NCBI GenBank assembly: GCA_030144725.1
Contig: JASKMD010000028.1
Location: forward strand, 4,077,919 to 4,141,918
From: Haematococcus lacustris
Lineage: Eukaryota; Chlorophyta; Chlorophyceae; Chlamydomonadales; Haematococcaceae
DNA length: 64,000 nucleotides
Reading direction: 5' to 3'
The number at the start of each line of letters is the position of its first letter. Positions within the stretch are counted from its first letter, which is position 1. Positions 49,811 through 60,700 of this stretch are shown one piece after another. A program made the translations under genes and the position numbers. Below the pieces are notes generated by a model. It had not been told where the DNA came from, did no database searches, and saw only the letters and a list, made by a program, of their open reading frames with translations.

Positions 49811-52670
49811 GTCAGGTCCCACAAGGTCTGTTTGTCAAAATGTACCGTGAGCCACTTGATGCCGCGCTTACACAGCCTTGATCAGCGAGCCTTCCCGATA
49901 TGCCTATCAAAGGGCCTGCACGGCCTGGGCGCCCACCAGTGTCGACAAGTGTCCAGGTGGCAAGGTTAATGTATATGGATGCGACGTTCTTTCTAACGCG
50001 GGTGCCAGTAGGTACGGTCTACAACAGCGCTTGCGCGAGGGCCGGCGGTTATGTTCGGTAACGGGGTGGCTCGCATTTCGCATCGGGCTGTCGCAGCTCG
50101 CTCGCAAGATGCCTAAGCGTTGCAATGGCCTTCCTCCTCCACCACATCAAAGCATATACTATGAGCTGCAGGCAGCATGACTGAAGGAACTGTTTTTTTC
50201 TGGTCTCTCCTTCGACGACATTATTGAGAGGGCTGATGAATGATGAGAGCTTCCTGTGCTTTCTTAGGCTTTCCTATGCTATCCTCATCTATACTCTGCT
50301 GTCCTATGCTTTCCTATCCTTCCTATTCTTACTACGCTGACTGCGTTGGCCCATCGCTAAAAATGGCCGCAAATCTGCATCATTTGTGCCGCTGATGAAC
50401 GCTGGTGGTAGCTGGAAGGAACCTCAACAATCTCTACCTTCGTCGCAGCCTGATGAGCGCGAGATAATGGAGTAAATCAGACATGAGCATGGTAGGTATG
50501 TCTGGTGTATCTATGGGTGTCAATCCTAAGGATAACGCTATCGGGCAAGGTAGAGATGCTCGAGGCACACCTCTTGCATCTATGAAGGTGGTCAGCACGG
50601 CGTTTGATGCACTTCCTGCCTAGAAATAAGACTTCTACGCACCGTAATTCCAGGAGCTTCCCAACCCGCGCAAAAAATGGCCGCAAATCTGCATCATTTG
50701 TGCCGCTGATGAACGCTGGTGGTAGCTGGAAGGAACCTCAACAATCTCTACCTTCGTCGCAGCCTGATGAGCGCGAGATAATGGAGTAAATCAGACATGA
50801 GCATGGTAGGTATGTCTGGTGTATCTATGGGTGTCAATCCTAAGGATAACGCTATCGGGCAAGGTAGAGATGCTCGAGGCACACCTCTTGCATCTATGAA
50901 GGTGGTCAGCACGGCGTTTGATGCACTTCCTGCCTAGAAATAAGACTTCTACGCACCGTAATTCCAGGAGCTTCCCAACCCGCGCAAAAAATGGCCGCAA
51001 ATCTGCATCATTTGTGCCGCTGATGAACGCTGGTGGTAGCTGGAAGGAACCTCAACAATCTCTACCTTCGTCGCAGCCTGATGAGCGCGAGATAATGGAG
51101 TAAATCAGACATGAGCATGGTAGGTATGTCTGGTGTATCTATGGGTGTCAATCCTAAGGATAACGCTATCGGGCAAGGTAGAGATGCTCGAGGCACACCT
51201 CTTGCATCTATGAAGGTGGTCAGCACGGCGTTTGATGCACTTCCTGCCTAGAAATAAGACTTCTACGCACCGTAATTCCAGGAGCTTCCCAACCCGCGCA
51301 AAAAATGGCCGCAAATCTGCATCATTTGTGCCGCTGATGAACGCTGGTGGTAGCTGGAAGGAACCTCAACAATCTCTACCTTCGTCGCAGCCTGATGAGC
51401 GCGAGATAATGGAGTAAATCAGACATGAGCATGGTAGGTATGTCTGGTGTATCTATGGGTGTCAATCCTAAGGATAACGCTATCGGGCAAGGTAGAGATG
51501 CTCGAGGCACACCTCTTGCATCTATGAAGGTGGTCAGCACGGCGTTTGATGCACTTCCTGCCTAGAAATAAGACTTCTACGCACCGTAATTCCAGGAGCT
51601 TCCCAACCCGCGCAAAAAATGGCCGCAAATCTGCATCATTTGTGCCGCTGATGAACGCTGGTGGTAGCTGGAAGGAACCTCAACAATCTCTACCTTCGTC
51701 GCAGCCTGATGAGCGCGAGATAATGGAGTAAATCAGACATGAGCATGGTAGGTATGTCTGGTGTATCTATGGGTGTCAATCCTAAGGATAACGCTATCGG
51801 GCAAGGTAGAGATGCTCGAGGCACACCTCTTGCATCTATGAAGGTGGTCAGCACGGCGTTTGATGCACTTCCTGCCTAGAAATAAGACTTCTACGCACCG
51901 TAATTCCAGGAGCTTCCCAACCCGCGCAAAAAATGGCCGCAAATCTGCATCATTTGTGCCGCTGATGAACGCTGGTGGTAGCTGGAAGGAACCTCAACAA
52001 TCTCTACCTTCGTCGCAGCCTGATGAGCGCGAGATAATGGAGTAAATCAGACATGAGCATGGTAGGTATGTCTGGTGTATCTATGGGTGTCAATCCTAAA
52101 GATAACGCTATCGGGCAAGGTAGAGATGCTCGAGGCACACCTCTTGCATCTATGAAGGTGGTCAGCACGGCGTTTGATGCACTTCCTGCCTAGAAATAAG
52201 ACTTCTACGCACCGTGATTCCAGGAGCTTCCCAAGCTGCGCAGTGCAGATGTAATACACTGCAATAGCTTCTAATGGGAGCTATGAGCATACTTCAAAGC
52301 TAGGGCGCAGAAACCAGACGGTTACGTATCAGCAACAAGCAGCAAATCGATCTCGAAAATAGCACTGCAGATTTGCATGACGGCACCCCATCCCGGTACG
52401 CCGACCGACCGACTAGTGGCCACTCTACCTCGCTTGTTGCTGCGGCGTTATTGTAGGCATGTGCACTACCGTCAGGGTGCAAGGAGTCACTGGTGCCAGG
52501 ATACCGCGGAGGGGGGCAATGTCGACTTTAGCCCGTCCCTCGCAGCCCAAGCTGCGGAGCTCCACGCCGTAGCGGGGCGTCGCGGTTTGACCTCTTGGAG
52601 TGCAGTATACGCGACAAAAAGTGACGGTACAATTCTTCGAGCCATTTTACCTGACCTTGTGGGACCTGAC
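49811..52670 (+). repeat. 1.29-kb duplicated element, copy 2, expanded
   Basis: Same element as 44482-45769. Its length of 2,860 bp equals about 1,290 bp plus five extra 314-bp units, so the difference between copies is explained by internal tandem amplification alone. An open frame upstream (49633-49881) runs into the element and ends FVKMYREPLDAALTQP; the matching stretch in copy 1 reads FGKMYREPFDAALTQP. Confidence 0.8.
50359..52242 (+). repeat. 314-bp tandem array, six copies
   Basis: The same position recurs at 50364, 50678, 50992, 51306, 51620 and 51934. Copies 1-5 look identical on reading; the sixth differs at two positions (AAAGATAACG for AAGGATAACG, and GTGATTCC for GTAATTCC). Each unit has 61- and 69-codon open frames on opposite strands, simply repeated; no gene is inferred. 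Confidence 0.95.
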
Positions 52671-52790
52671 TGATGGGTGCTGCACAGGATGTAACAAGGC
52701 TGATGGGTGATGTAACAAGGCTGACGGTAACAAGGCTGATGGGTGATGTAACAAGGCTGACGGTAACAAGGCTGATGGGTGATGCACTGG
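52671..52790 (+). repeat. Short tandem repeat GTAACAAGGCTGA
   Basis: Alternating TGATGGGTGATGTAACAAGGC and TGACGGTAACAAGGC units; one such unit (GACGGTAACAAGGCTGATGG) is also found just before the element at 49793-49812. Confidence 0.8.
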
Positions 52791-53038
52791 AAGACCCACC
52801 CACAGACCATTGTATGAGAGTTGCAAGGCATGTTGGCATGACACGGGCCTAATGGCATGGCACAACATTGGTACCACTCGCAGAAAAGATCGCATTATAG
52901 GTGCCACCTAAGGTTCCTTTTTTTTTTTGATGGAAGGCTACAGTTGCTCATAAGCAAGCCAACGCTGTTGAAAAAAAAATCAACTCCAAGTGGCTGGCGA
53001 GATTCGAGCGTTTGACTATCATGCACTTCTGTGAGGGC

Positions 53039-53145
53039 AACCAGTACTGGTTGAGGTCCAGTACTGGTTGCTAACCAGTACTGGACCTCAATCAGTACTG
53101 GTTGGCATCCAGTACTGGTTGCCATCCAGTACTGGTTGTCAGCTT
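53039..53145. repeat. Small CCAGTACTGG cluster with 19-bp perfect inverted repeat
   Basis: Six cores (one reads TCAGTACTGG). 53051-53069 and 53073-53091 are perfect 19-bp arms with a 3-nt loop, built from two cores and flanks TTGAGGT and GGACCTCAA. Confidence 0.9.
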
Positions 53146-53747
53146 TGGCAGAGTTAGGGCATGGAGATATCAAAGTTTCCGCGTATCACATTTAAGCCTT
53201 CCCAATAGTACTACTTGCATCGCTGGTCTTAGCGCTTCGCTGGAAGCTCCCCAACGGCTGTCTACGTCGATGTGCGATGTGCGATGTCCAGTCGATGTGC
53301 GCTACAATGTGCGCTTGTGATGGGTTGACAACTCTCAATACTGCCTAGTCTTTCTGACGTGCGATGTCTAGTCGATGTGCGCTATCATGTGCGCTTGTAA
53401 TGGGTTAACATCTCTCTATTATGTCAAGTCCTATGGATGAAGCGAGTATGCTTACAGACAATTGGATGATAGCTGAAGGGTTAGGGCTGAGGACTGAGAT
53501 CAGGGCCGGGTAACTTGGTTAGGTACTGTATAGGCACCGACTACAACAAGAGGACAACACGCTATAACACATTGCATGTGCTATCACTCACTAAGCAATG
53601 TCATTGAGATTACTATGTACGTGTGTTTGTTATCACGATCACTAACATTACATAGTACACTGCTTCGCATGCTATGCAGTATGCTATGTAGCATCAACCT
53701 CATTCAACACTCCATCCGTCCTCTATCTCATTCCCTTATAATGCAAG
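53146..53747. other. No gene seen
   Basis: AT-richer unique sequence with a near-duplicate CGATGTGCG(A/C)T motif repeated at 53265-53400. No RNA gene or coding frame recognised. Confidence 0.4.
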
Positions 53748-53804
53748 GCGACCTCAATGTGATGAAGGTAGTCGTCCAAGCTCCAGCCCCTGCAAAGTGA
53801 CACA
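53748..53804 (-). other. 57-bp block, second copy (candidate exon)
   Basis: Reverse-strand counterpart of 7483-7539: acceptor-like TTTGCAG followed by GWSLDDYLHHIEVA. It sits directly at the end of minisatellite C, the same arrangement as at 7.4 kb. Confidence 0.45.
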
Positions 53805-53814
53805 GAGTCTGGCT

Positions 53815-55735
53815 GGCTGGCTGTGACCGGGTACTGGCTGGCTGTGACCAGTACTGGTTGGCTGACCAGTACTGGCTGGCTGGCTGTGACCAGTACTGGT
53901 TGGCTGACCAGTACTGGCTGGCTGGCTGGCTGACCAGTACTGGCTGGCTGACCAGTACTGGCTGGCTGACCAGTACTGGCTGGCTGGCTGTGACCAGTAT
54001 TGGCTGGCTGACCAGTACTGGCTGGCTGGCTGTGACCAGTACTGGCTGGCTGACCAGTACTGGCTGGCTGGCTGTGACCAGTACTGGTTGGCTGACCAGT
54101 ACTGGCTGGCTGGCTGTGACCAGTACTGGCTGGCTGACCAGTACTGGCTGGCTGACCAGTACTGGCTGGCTGGCTGTGACCAGTACTGGCTGGCTGAACA
54201 GTACTGGCTGGCTGGCTGTGACCAGTACTGGTTGGCTGACCAGTACTGGCTGGCTGGCTGTGACCAATACTGGTTGGCTGACCAGTACTGGCTGGCTGGC
54301 TGTGACCAGTACTGGCTGGCTGACCAGTACTGGCTGGCTGGCTGTGACCAGTACTGGCTGGCTGACCAGTACTGGCTGGCTGGCTGTGACCAGTACTGGT
54401 TGGCTGACCAGTACTGGCTGGCTGTGACCAGTACTGGCTGGCTGTGACCAGTACTGGCTGGCTGGCTGTGACCAGTACTGGCTGGCTGGCTGTGACCAGT
54501 ACTGGTTGGCTGACCAGTACTGGCTGGCTGGCTGTGACCAGTACTGGCTGGCTGACCAGTACTGGCTGGCTGACCAGTACTGGCTGGCTTGCTGTGACCA
54601 GTACTGGTTGGCTGACCAGTACTGGCTGGCTGGCTGTGACCAGTACTGGCTGGCTGACCAGTACTGGCTGGCTGACCAGTACTGGCTGGCTGGCTGTGAC
54701 CAGTACTGGCTGGCTGACCAGTACTGGCTGGCTGGCTGTGACCAGTACTCGCTGGCTGACCAGTACTGGCTGGCTGGCTGTGACCAGTACTGGTTGGCTG
54801 ACCAGTACTGGCTGGCTGGCTGTGACCAGTACTGGCTGGCTGACCAGTACTGGCTGGCTGGCTGTGACCTGTACTGGCTGGCTGACCAGTACTGGCTGGC
54901 TGACCAGTACTGGCTGGCTGGCTGTGACCAGTACTGGTTGGCTGACCAGTACTGGCTGGCTGGCTGTGACCAGTACTGGTTGGCTGACCAGTACTGGCTG
55001 GCTGGCTGTGACCAGTACTGGCTGGCTGACCAGTACTGGCTGGCTGGCTGTGACCAGTACTGGTTGGCTGACCAGTACTGGCTGGCTGGCTGTGACCAGT
55101 ACTGGTTGGCTGACCAGTACTGGCTGGCTGGCTGTGACCAGTACTGGCTGGCTGACCAGTACTGGCTGGCTGACCAGTACTGGCTGGCTGGCTGTGACCA
55201 GTACTGGCTGGCTGACCAGTACTGGCTGGCTGGCTGTGACCAGTACTAGCTGGCTGTGACCAGTACTGGCTGGCTGGCTGTGACCAGTACTGGCTGGCTG
55301 GCTGTGACCAGTACTGGTTGGCTGACCAGTACTGGCTGGCTGGCTGTGATCAGTACTGGCTGGCTGACCAGTACTGGCTGGCTGACCAGTACTGGCTGGC
55401 TTGCTGTGACCAGTACTGGTTGGCTGACCAGTACTGGCTGGCTGGCTGTGACCAGTACTGGCTGGCTGACCAGTACTGGCTGGCTGACCAGTACTGGCTG
55501 GCTGGCTGTGACCAGTACTGGTTGGCTGACCAGTACTGGCTGGCTGGCTGTGACCAGTACTGGTTGGCTGACCAGTACTGGCTGGCTGGCTGTGACCAGT
55601 ACTGGCTGGCTGACCAGTACTGGCTGGCTGGCTGTGACCAGTACTGGCTGGCTGACCAGTACTGGCTGGCTGGCTGTGACCAGTACTGGTTGGCTGACCA
55701 GTACTGGCTGGCTGGCTGTGACCAGTTTTGGCTGG
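53815..55735 (-). repeat. Minisatellite C, CCAGTACTGG higher-order repeat
   Basis: About 1.9 kb. Two unit types mostly alternate on the plus strand: CCAGTACTGG+CTGGCTGA (18 bp) and CCAGTACTGG+CTGGCTGGCTGTGA (24 bp), a 42-bp higher-order period. On the minus strand the spacers become TCAGCCAG and TCACAGCCAGCCAG, the latter identical to minisatellite A, so A and C are the same family in opposite orientation. The 783-codon minus-strand ORF results from periods divisible by three. Confidence 0.95.
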
Positions 55736-55737
55736 GG

Positions 55738-55949
55738 CAGAAACAGCAGGGGGGCAGGGGGGCAGGGGGGCTGCAGCAGCAGACAGTAGGCAGCAGATAG
55801 TAGGCGCAACCAGCGCTGGTGCCCCCCCATTCAGCAGCAGGGTTACAGCAGCAGCAGCAGTAGCAGCAGCAGCAGTAGCGGGGCAGTAACAGCAGTAGGG
55901 GGGCATCATCAGCAGCAGGGGGGCAGGGGGGCAGCAGCAGCAGTGGGGG

Positions 55950-55993
<44 letters not shown>

Positions 55994-56450
55994 TAGGGGG
56001 TCAGGGGGGCTGCAGCAGCAAGGGGTCAGGGGGGCTGCAGCAGCAGGGGGGCAAGAGGGCTGCAGCAGCAGCAACAGCAGCAGGGGGGCAGGGGGGCTGC
56101 ACCAGCCGATAGCACCTACCTACCTTTTGGCTGCTTGATGATTGCTGCTGGAAAGGGGGTGGTTGTGTAGGGAAAGTGGAGGAGAGGTGTTCATCAGACC
56201 TGCAATCATCAGACCTGCAATCAAGGTAGGGGGGCAGCAGCAGCAGCAGCAGCTGCAGGGGGGCTGCAACAGTAGCAGCAGCAGCAGTAGGGGGCATGGG
56301 GGCAGCGGCAGCAGCAGTAGGGGGGCAGCAGCAGCAGCAGTAGGGGGGCAACAGCAGCAGCAGGGGGGCAGCAACAGCAAGGGGGGCAGCAGCAGCAGTA
56401 GGGGGGCAGCAACAGCAAGGGGTGCAGCAGCAGCAGATAGTAGGGGCACT
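55738..56450 (-). repeat. GCA/GGGG low-complexity tract
   Basis: Counterpart of 7930-8331 in inverse orientation: GCAGCAGCA runs alternating with AGGGGGGCA. Inside it, 56100-56230 and 56445-56530 share CCTACCTACCTTTTGGCTGCTTG followed by an A/G-rich stretch. Confidence 0.85.
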
Positions 56451-57315
56451 ATAGCGCCTACCTACCTTTTGGCTGCTTGCTATGACTGCTGCTGGGAAGG
56501 GGGTGGGAGTGGAGGTTTGAAGGCGGGGAGGGAGGGTAGATGTGGAAGGCGGGAGGCAGGGAGGCGGGAGTCGGGGAGGCGGGATGCGGGGAGGCGGGAG
56601 GCTCAGTTGGGTTTAATGGGCGGGGTGGCTTGAAGGCGGGGTGGGTTGGGGTAGGGGCATGGGTTGGGTTTGGTAGGGTCCTGGGTTGGGTTGTGTAGGG
56701 GCATGGGTTGGGGGCATGGGCGGGGGTCGGGGCGGGAGAGGGAGCGGGGGCCGGGGAGGATAAATTGGGAGGGGGTGGTTGTATAGGGAAAGTGGAGGGG
56801 AGGTGACCCATCAGACCTGCAACCAAGGGGCGTGCACGTGAGGTAGGGTGACCAGGTTGGGCACTCTGTTAGCTATCACCGTGGCCTCACCTTTGTGGTC
56901 CTCCTGGCCTCCTACCTGCTCACACCAGGCAACATATCCCATGCGCCAGTGAGGAGGCGGAGGGGGAGGAAGGCTGTTGCTGTTGACAGGTAACGGAGGG
57001 GGTAATGGGACCCAGAGGGCGACGGGATGATTGAGAAGCGGGGGAGGGGAGGTAGGGGAGGAAGGGGAGGGAAGGGAAGGGGAGGTCCATGGGGAGGGCG
57101 AGAGAAGTGGGGAAGAAGGGAGGGAGGGCATTGATAGTCTCAGGTGTAGGCGCACAAGACCTGCAGCAACAGTGTGACGATTTGTCAACGGAAGCAAACA
57201 TGGGACATGGGTACTGGATGCACTCACCAATAAAGTAGGGAGATAGTAGAGCTGGCAGATGGAGGGGCAGGTGTAGCAGCCATCCATTACAACACACCAT
57301 TCTTTGTCCCACCTC
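56451..57315. other. No gene recognised; purine-rich repeats
   Basis: GGCGGGAGGC-type 14-bp repeats at 56530-56600, and a copy (56755-56850) of the GGGGGTGGTTGT...ATCAGACCTGCAA block seen at 56150-56222. Confidence 0.5.
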
Positions 57316-57320
57316 AGTAG
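57316..57320. repeat. Target-site duplication AGTAG, left
   Basis: AGTAG directly before the left LTR, identical to 63012-63016 after the right LTR. Five bp is the usual size for Ty3/gypsy integration. Confidence 0.9.
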
Positions 57321-57754
57321 TGTAACGGAGCTGAGACCAGGGAGCCTGTGAGGGCGGGAGAACGAGACAGGACCCGGGGTCAGATAGAGTTCTGAGCCAA
57401 GGTTACAACATAGCAGAGATGACCAACAGAGCACGGCTTACCTGTGAGGGCGGGAGAACGAGACAGGACCCGGGGTCAGATATAGTTCTGAGCCAAGGTG
57501 CCTGTCTCTGCCCTCACAGAGCCTTAAGTACTCAAAACCATTCACATTCTTAGTCATCCACGTGTAAAGGGAAAAGGTGTACGTAAACTGTGAACTTCTG
57601 TGCTCGGTGCATCCGCCTAGGTTCGGAGCACCTTGCACAGAGAACAACAGAAGCATCCACTGATAGAAAAGAACAAGTACTCAGTTCGCTAAAGATCAGA
57701 CATGCAAGTCAGTTTAAAAGATGCAAGCCGCCCATGCTGCGCATGTCCACTACA
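57321..57754 (-). repeat. 3' LTR
   Basis: 434 bp, TGTAACGG...CCACTACA on the plus strand. Contains an internal direct repeat of 59 bp (57345-57403 and 57441-57499); the single base differing between the LTRs lies in the second unit. Confidence 0.95.
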
Positions 57755-57768
57755 TTCACCCCCCCTGG
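57755..57768 (-). other. Polypurine-tract candidate
   Basis: On the minus strand CCAGGGGGGGTGAA stands directly upstream of the 3' LTR, where plus-strand priming is expected. Confidence 0.6.
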
Positions 57769-57795
57769 AAAAAAGATGTTTAGCCTCTAAACATG

Positions 57796-60700
57796 CTACC
57801 TGCGCTTCTTAGGAGCCTTAGCTTGCTTGCACTGATGACAGAGCCAGGCACCACGAGGCACAGAACGAAGTGGGGGTGACAGGCACGTGATGTGAAAACC
57901 CTTGTCGCATTGATCACAAAGCAACATCGGAGGCCGCGGTGAACGGCTGGCGCAGACTTGGCAGGCAGGGTCGTCGTCAACCGGGGCATGATGGCGGGCG
58001 GTGTAGTCCCGGATTAAGGCGGCGACCGCGTCCTGCTGCGCGAGTGCTGGGCCCCACTCCCAGGAGTTGAAGGAGTCATCGTAGCCAGCCCACTTGATGA
58101 GGTATTGAAAAGCGTGCTGCGCGTCGTTCCAGCGACGACCCAGGATGGCTTCCACCGTGAAGTACGCCTCGCCATCGATGATCACGGGCGAAGGCTGAAG
58201 CTCCACGGCGCGCTCAGGGAAAGAGGAGGAGGAAAGGTAGGGCCGTAGGCGGCTGATGTGGAAGGTGGGGAGGATACGCATGGAGGAAGGGAGGTCGAGC
58301 TTGTAGGAGACCGGGGAGTGCTTGGCCAGGACCTTGAAGGGCCCCACAAAGCGAGGCTGGAGCTTGGCGCTGTTGACAGCAGTCTGCAGGTTCAGGTTGG
58401 CACAGCTGAGCAGCACCAAATCACCGACCTCAAACTCCTCATGGCGGCGGTGCTGGTCAGCATGCAGCTTCTGGGTGTCAATGGAGCGCTGCAGGGCTGA
58501 GCGGGCGGCGGTAAGGTTGTTGCGCATGGAGGTGACGAAGTCCTCAGCTGCCTGGCTGGGCACAAGGGTGGGAGGGGGGAGCAAGAGGGCAGAGGGTGTG
58601 GTGGGGTGTTGGCCGTAGTTGAGGTAGAAGGGGGTGAAGCCGGTGCCAACGTGCTCAGAGCTGTTGTAGGCAAACTCCACGGCTGCAAGGTGCTGGTCCC
58701 AGTCAGTCTTGTGGTCGTTGACGTAGGGCCGTAGCATGTCCTCCACGGTGCGGTTGGCGCGCTCTGTCTGGCCGTCGGTCTGGGGGTGGTAGGCAGAGGA
58801 GAGGAGGAGCCGGGTGCCGGTGAGGTGGTGCCGGGTGCCGGTGAGGTGGTGCCGGGTGCCGGTGAGGTGGTGCCGGGTGCCGGTGAGGTGGTGCCGGGTG
58901 CCGGTGAGGTGGTGCCGGGTGCCGGGTGCCGGTGAGGTGGTGCCGGGTGCCGGTGAGGTGGTGCCAGCCTTGTGCACAAAGGTGATGTCGAACTCCGCAA
59001 GGCGCTGGGTCCACCGCATCTGGCGCCCGGTGAGGTTGGACTGGGTGAGCACATGGGTGGTGGCGCTGTTGTCAGTCTCCACAATGAAGGGGCGACCCAG
59101 TAGGTAGTGGCGCCAGGTGGTGAGGGCATGGAGCACAGCCAGGAGCTCCCGCTCATGGGCTGGGTAGTTGACCTGAGCCAAGTTGAGCTTGCGGCTCTCA
59201 TAGGCCACCACGTACTCGGCGCCGGAGGAGTCCTGTTGGGTAAGCACGGCACCAATGGCAAAGAGGGAGGCGTCAGTCTTGACAGTGAAGGGGAGGGAGA
59301 AGTCAGGGGGACGCACGACGGGGGAGCTGGCCATGGCTGCCTTGATGTCGGCAAAGGCACGCTGCTCAGCCTCGCCCCAACGCCATGGCTGCTCATCACG
59401 CAGCAGGTCGGTGAGAGGGAGAACACGGTGGGCATGGTGGTGTAGGAGACGCCGGTAGTAGTTGGCGGTGCCGAGGAACGACCGTAGCTGGTGCTTGTCC
59501 TGTGGAGCAGGCCAGTCCAGCACAGCCTTGACCTTGGTGGGGTCTGGCTGGATGCCGGCGGCGGAGACGACGTGGCCCAGGAAGTCCACGGTGTCCAGCC
59601 AGAATGCGCACTTGGCCAGGTTAGCGCACAGTTGGTGTTGCCGCAAGAGGGAGAGGGTAAGGTGGAGGTGGCGCTCGTGGTCAGCAGCTGACTTGGAGAA
59701 GACAAGGATGTCATCTAGGTAGACAAGCACGAAGTCATCTAGGTGGGGCTTGAAGACATCGTTCATGAGCTGCTGGAATGTGGCTGGGGCATTGCAGAGG
59801 CCAAAGGGGAGGACAGTGAACTCATAGTGCCCGTACCGGGTGCGGAAGGCGGTCTTGGGGATGTCGTCCTCAGCCACCCTGATCTGGTGGTACCCAGACC
59901 GAAGGTCGATCTTGGAAAAGACCTGGGCACCTGACAGCTGGTCCAGCAGATCATCGATGCGGGGGAGGGGGTAACGGTTCTTGAGGGTCTGCTGGTTGAG
60001 GGCACGGAAGTCCACACAGAGGCGCAAGCTGCCGTCCTTCTTGCGCACGAACAACACAGGGGCAGCAAAGGGGGAGGTGGATGGCCGGATGAAACCCTTG
60101 GCCAGGAGGTCGTCCAACTGCTTCTTCAGCTGGTCCAGCTCTGGCTGCGACATGCGGTAGATGGGACGGGGGGAGGGGGCAGGGCCGGTGAGATGGATGG
60201 TGTGGTCCACGGAGCGGCGGGGCATGTCCTGGACTGCAGGCAGCTCCTTGGGAAAGACAGAGGGGTACTGCTGCACCAGTGCTGCCGCCTTGGGGTGGAG
60301 AGGGGGTGGATCAGGGGCAGGGGTGGAGGTAGAGGGTGAGGAAGAGGGGTTGGGTTGCTGGGTGAGCCGGGCCATGAAGACCTCATCATGCCGCGCTGCC
60401 CGGCGGAAGCGTGGCGCCGACAGCAGGTTCAGCTGATCCGCTTGGAGTGGGGTGGGTGGGGGTGGGGTCAGGGTGTGGGTGGAACCGGCGTGATCCAGGC
60501 GTACGACGTTGTTGATCCAGTCCACACACGGGTTCTTGGCTGCCAGCCACGGCTTGCCGAGGACGATGTCAAAGGAGGGGTTGGGGATGTTTGCCATGGA
60601 GAGCTGTAAGCGATCGCAGTAGGTACCCATGCGGATGGAGCACGGTGGGAGGGTGTAGGTGGGTAGGGTAGTGTGTTTAGGGCCTGGGAGGAGGAGGCGA

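Noticed and set aside
50477..52259. Six identical 69-codon and five 61-codon ORFs
   Set aside because: Repetition reflects the 314-bp tandem array; no sign of selection or a known motif.
53723..56074. 783-codon minus-strand ORF across minisatellite C
   Set aside because: Repeat units of 18 and 24 bp keep every frame without stops open; the residues are only a repeat of the minisatellite and low-complexity tract.
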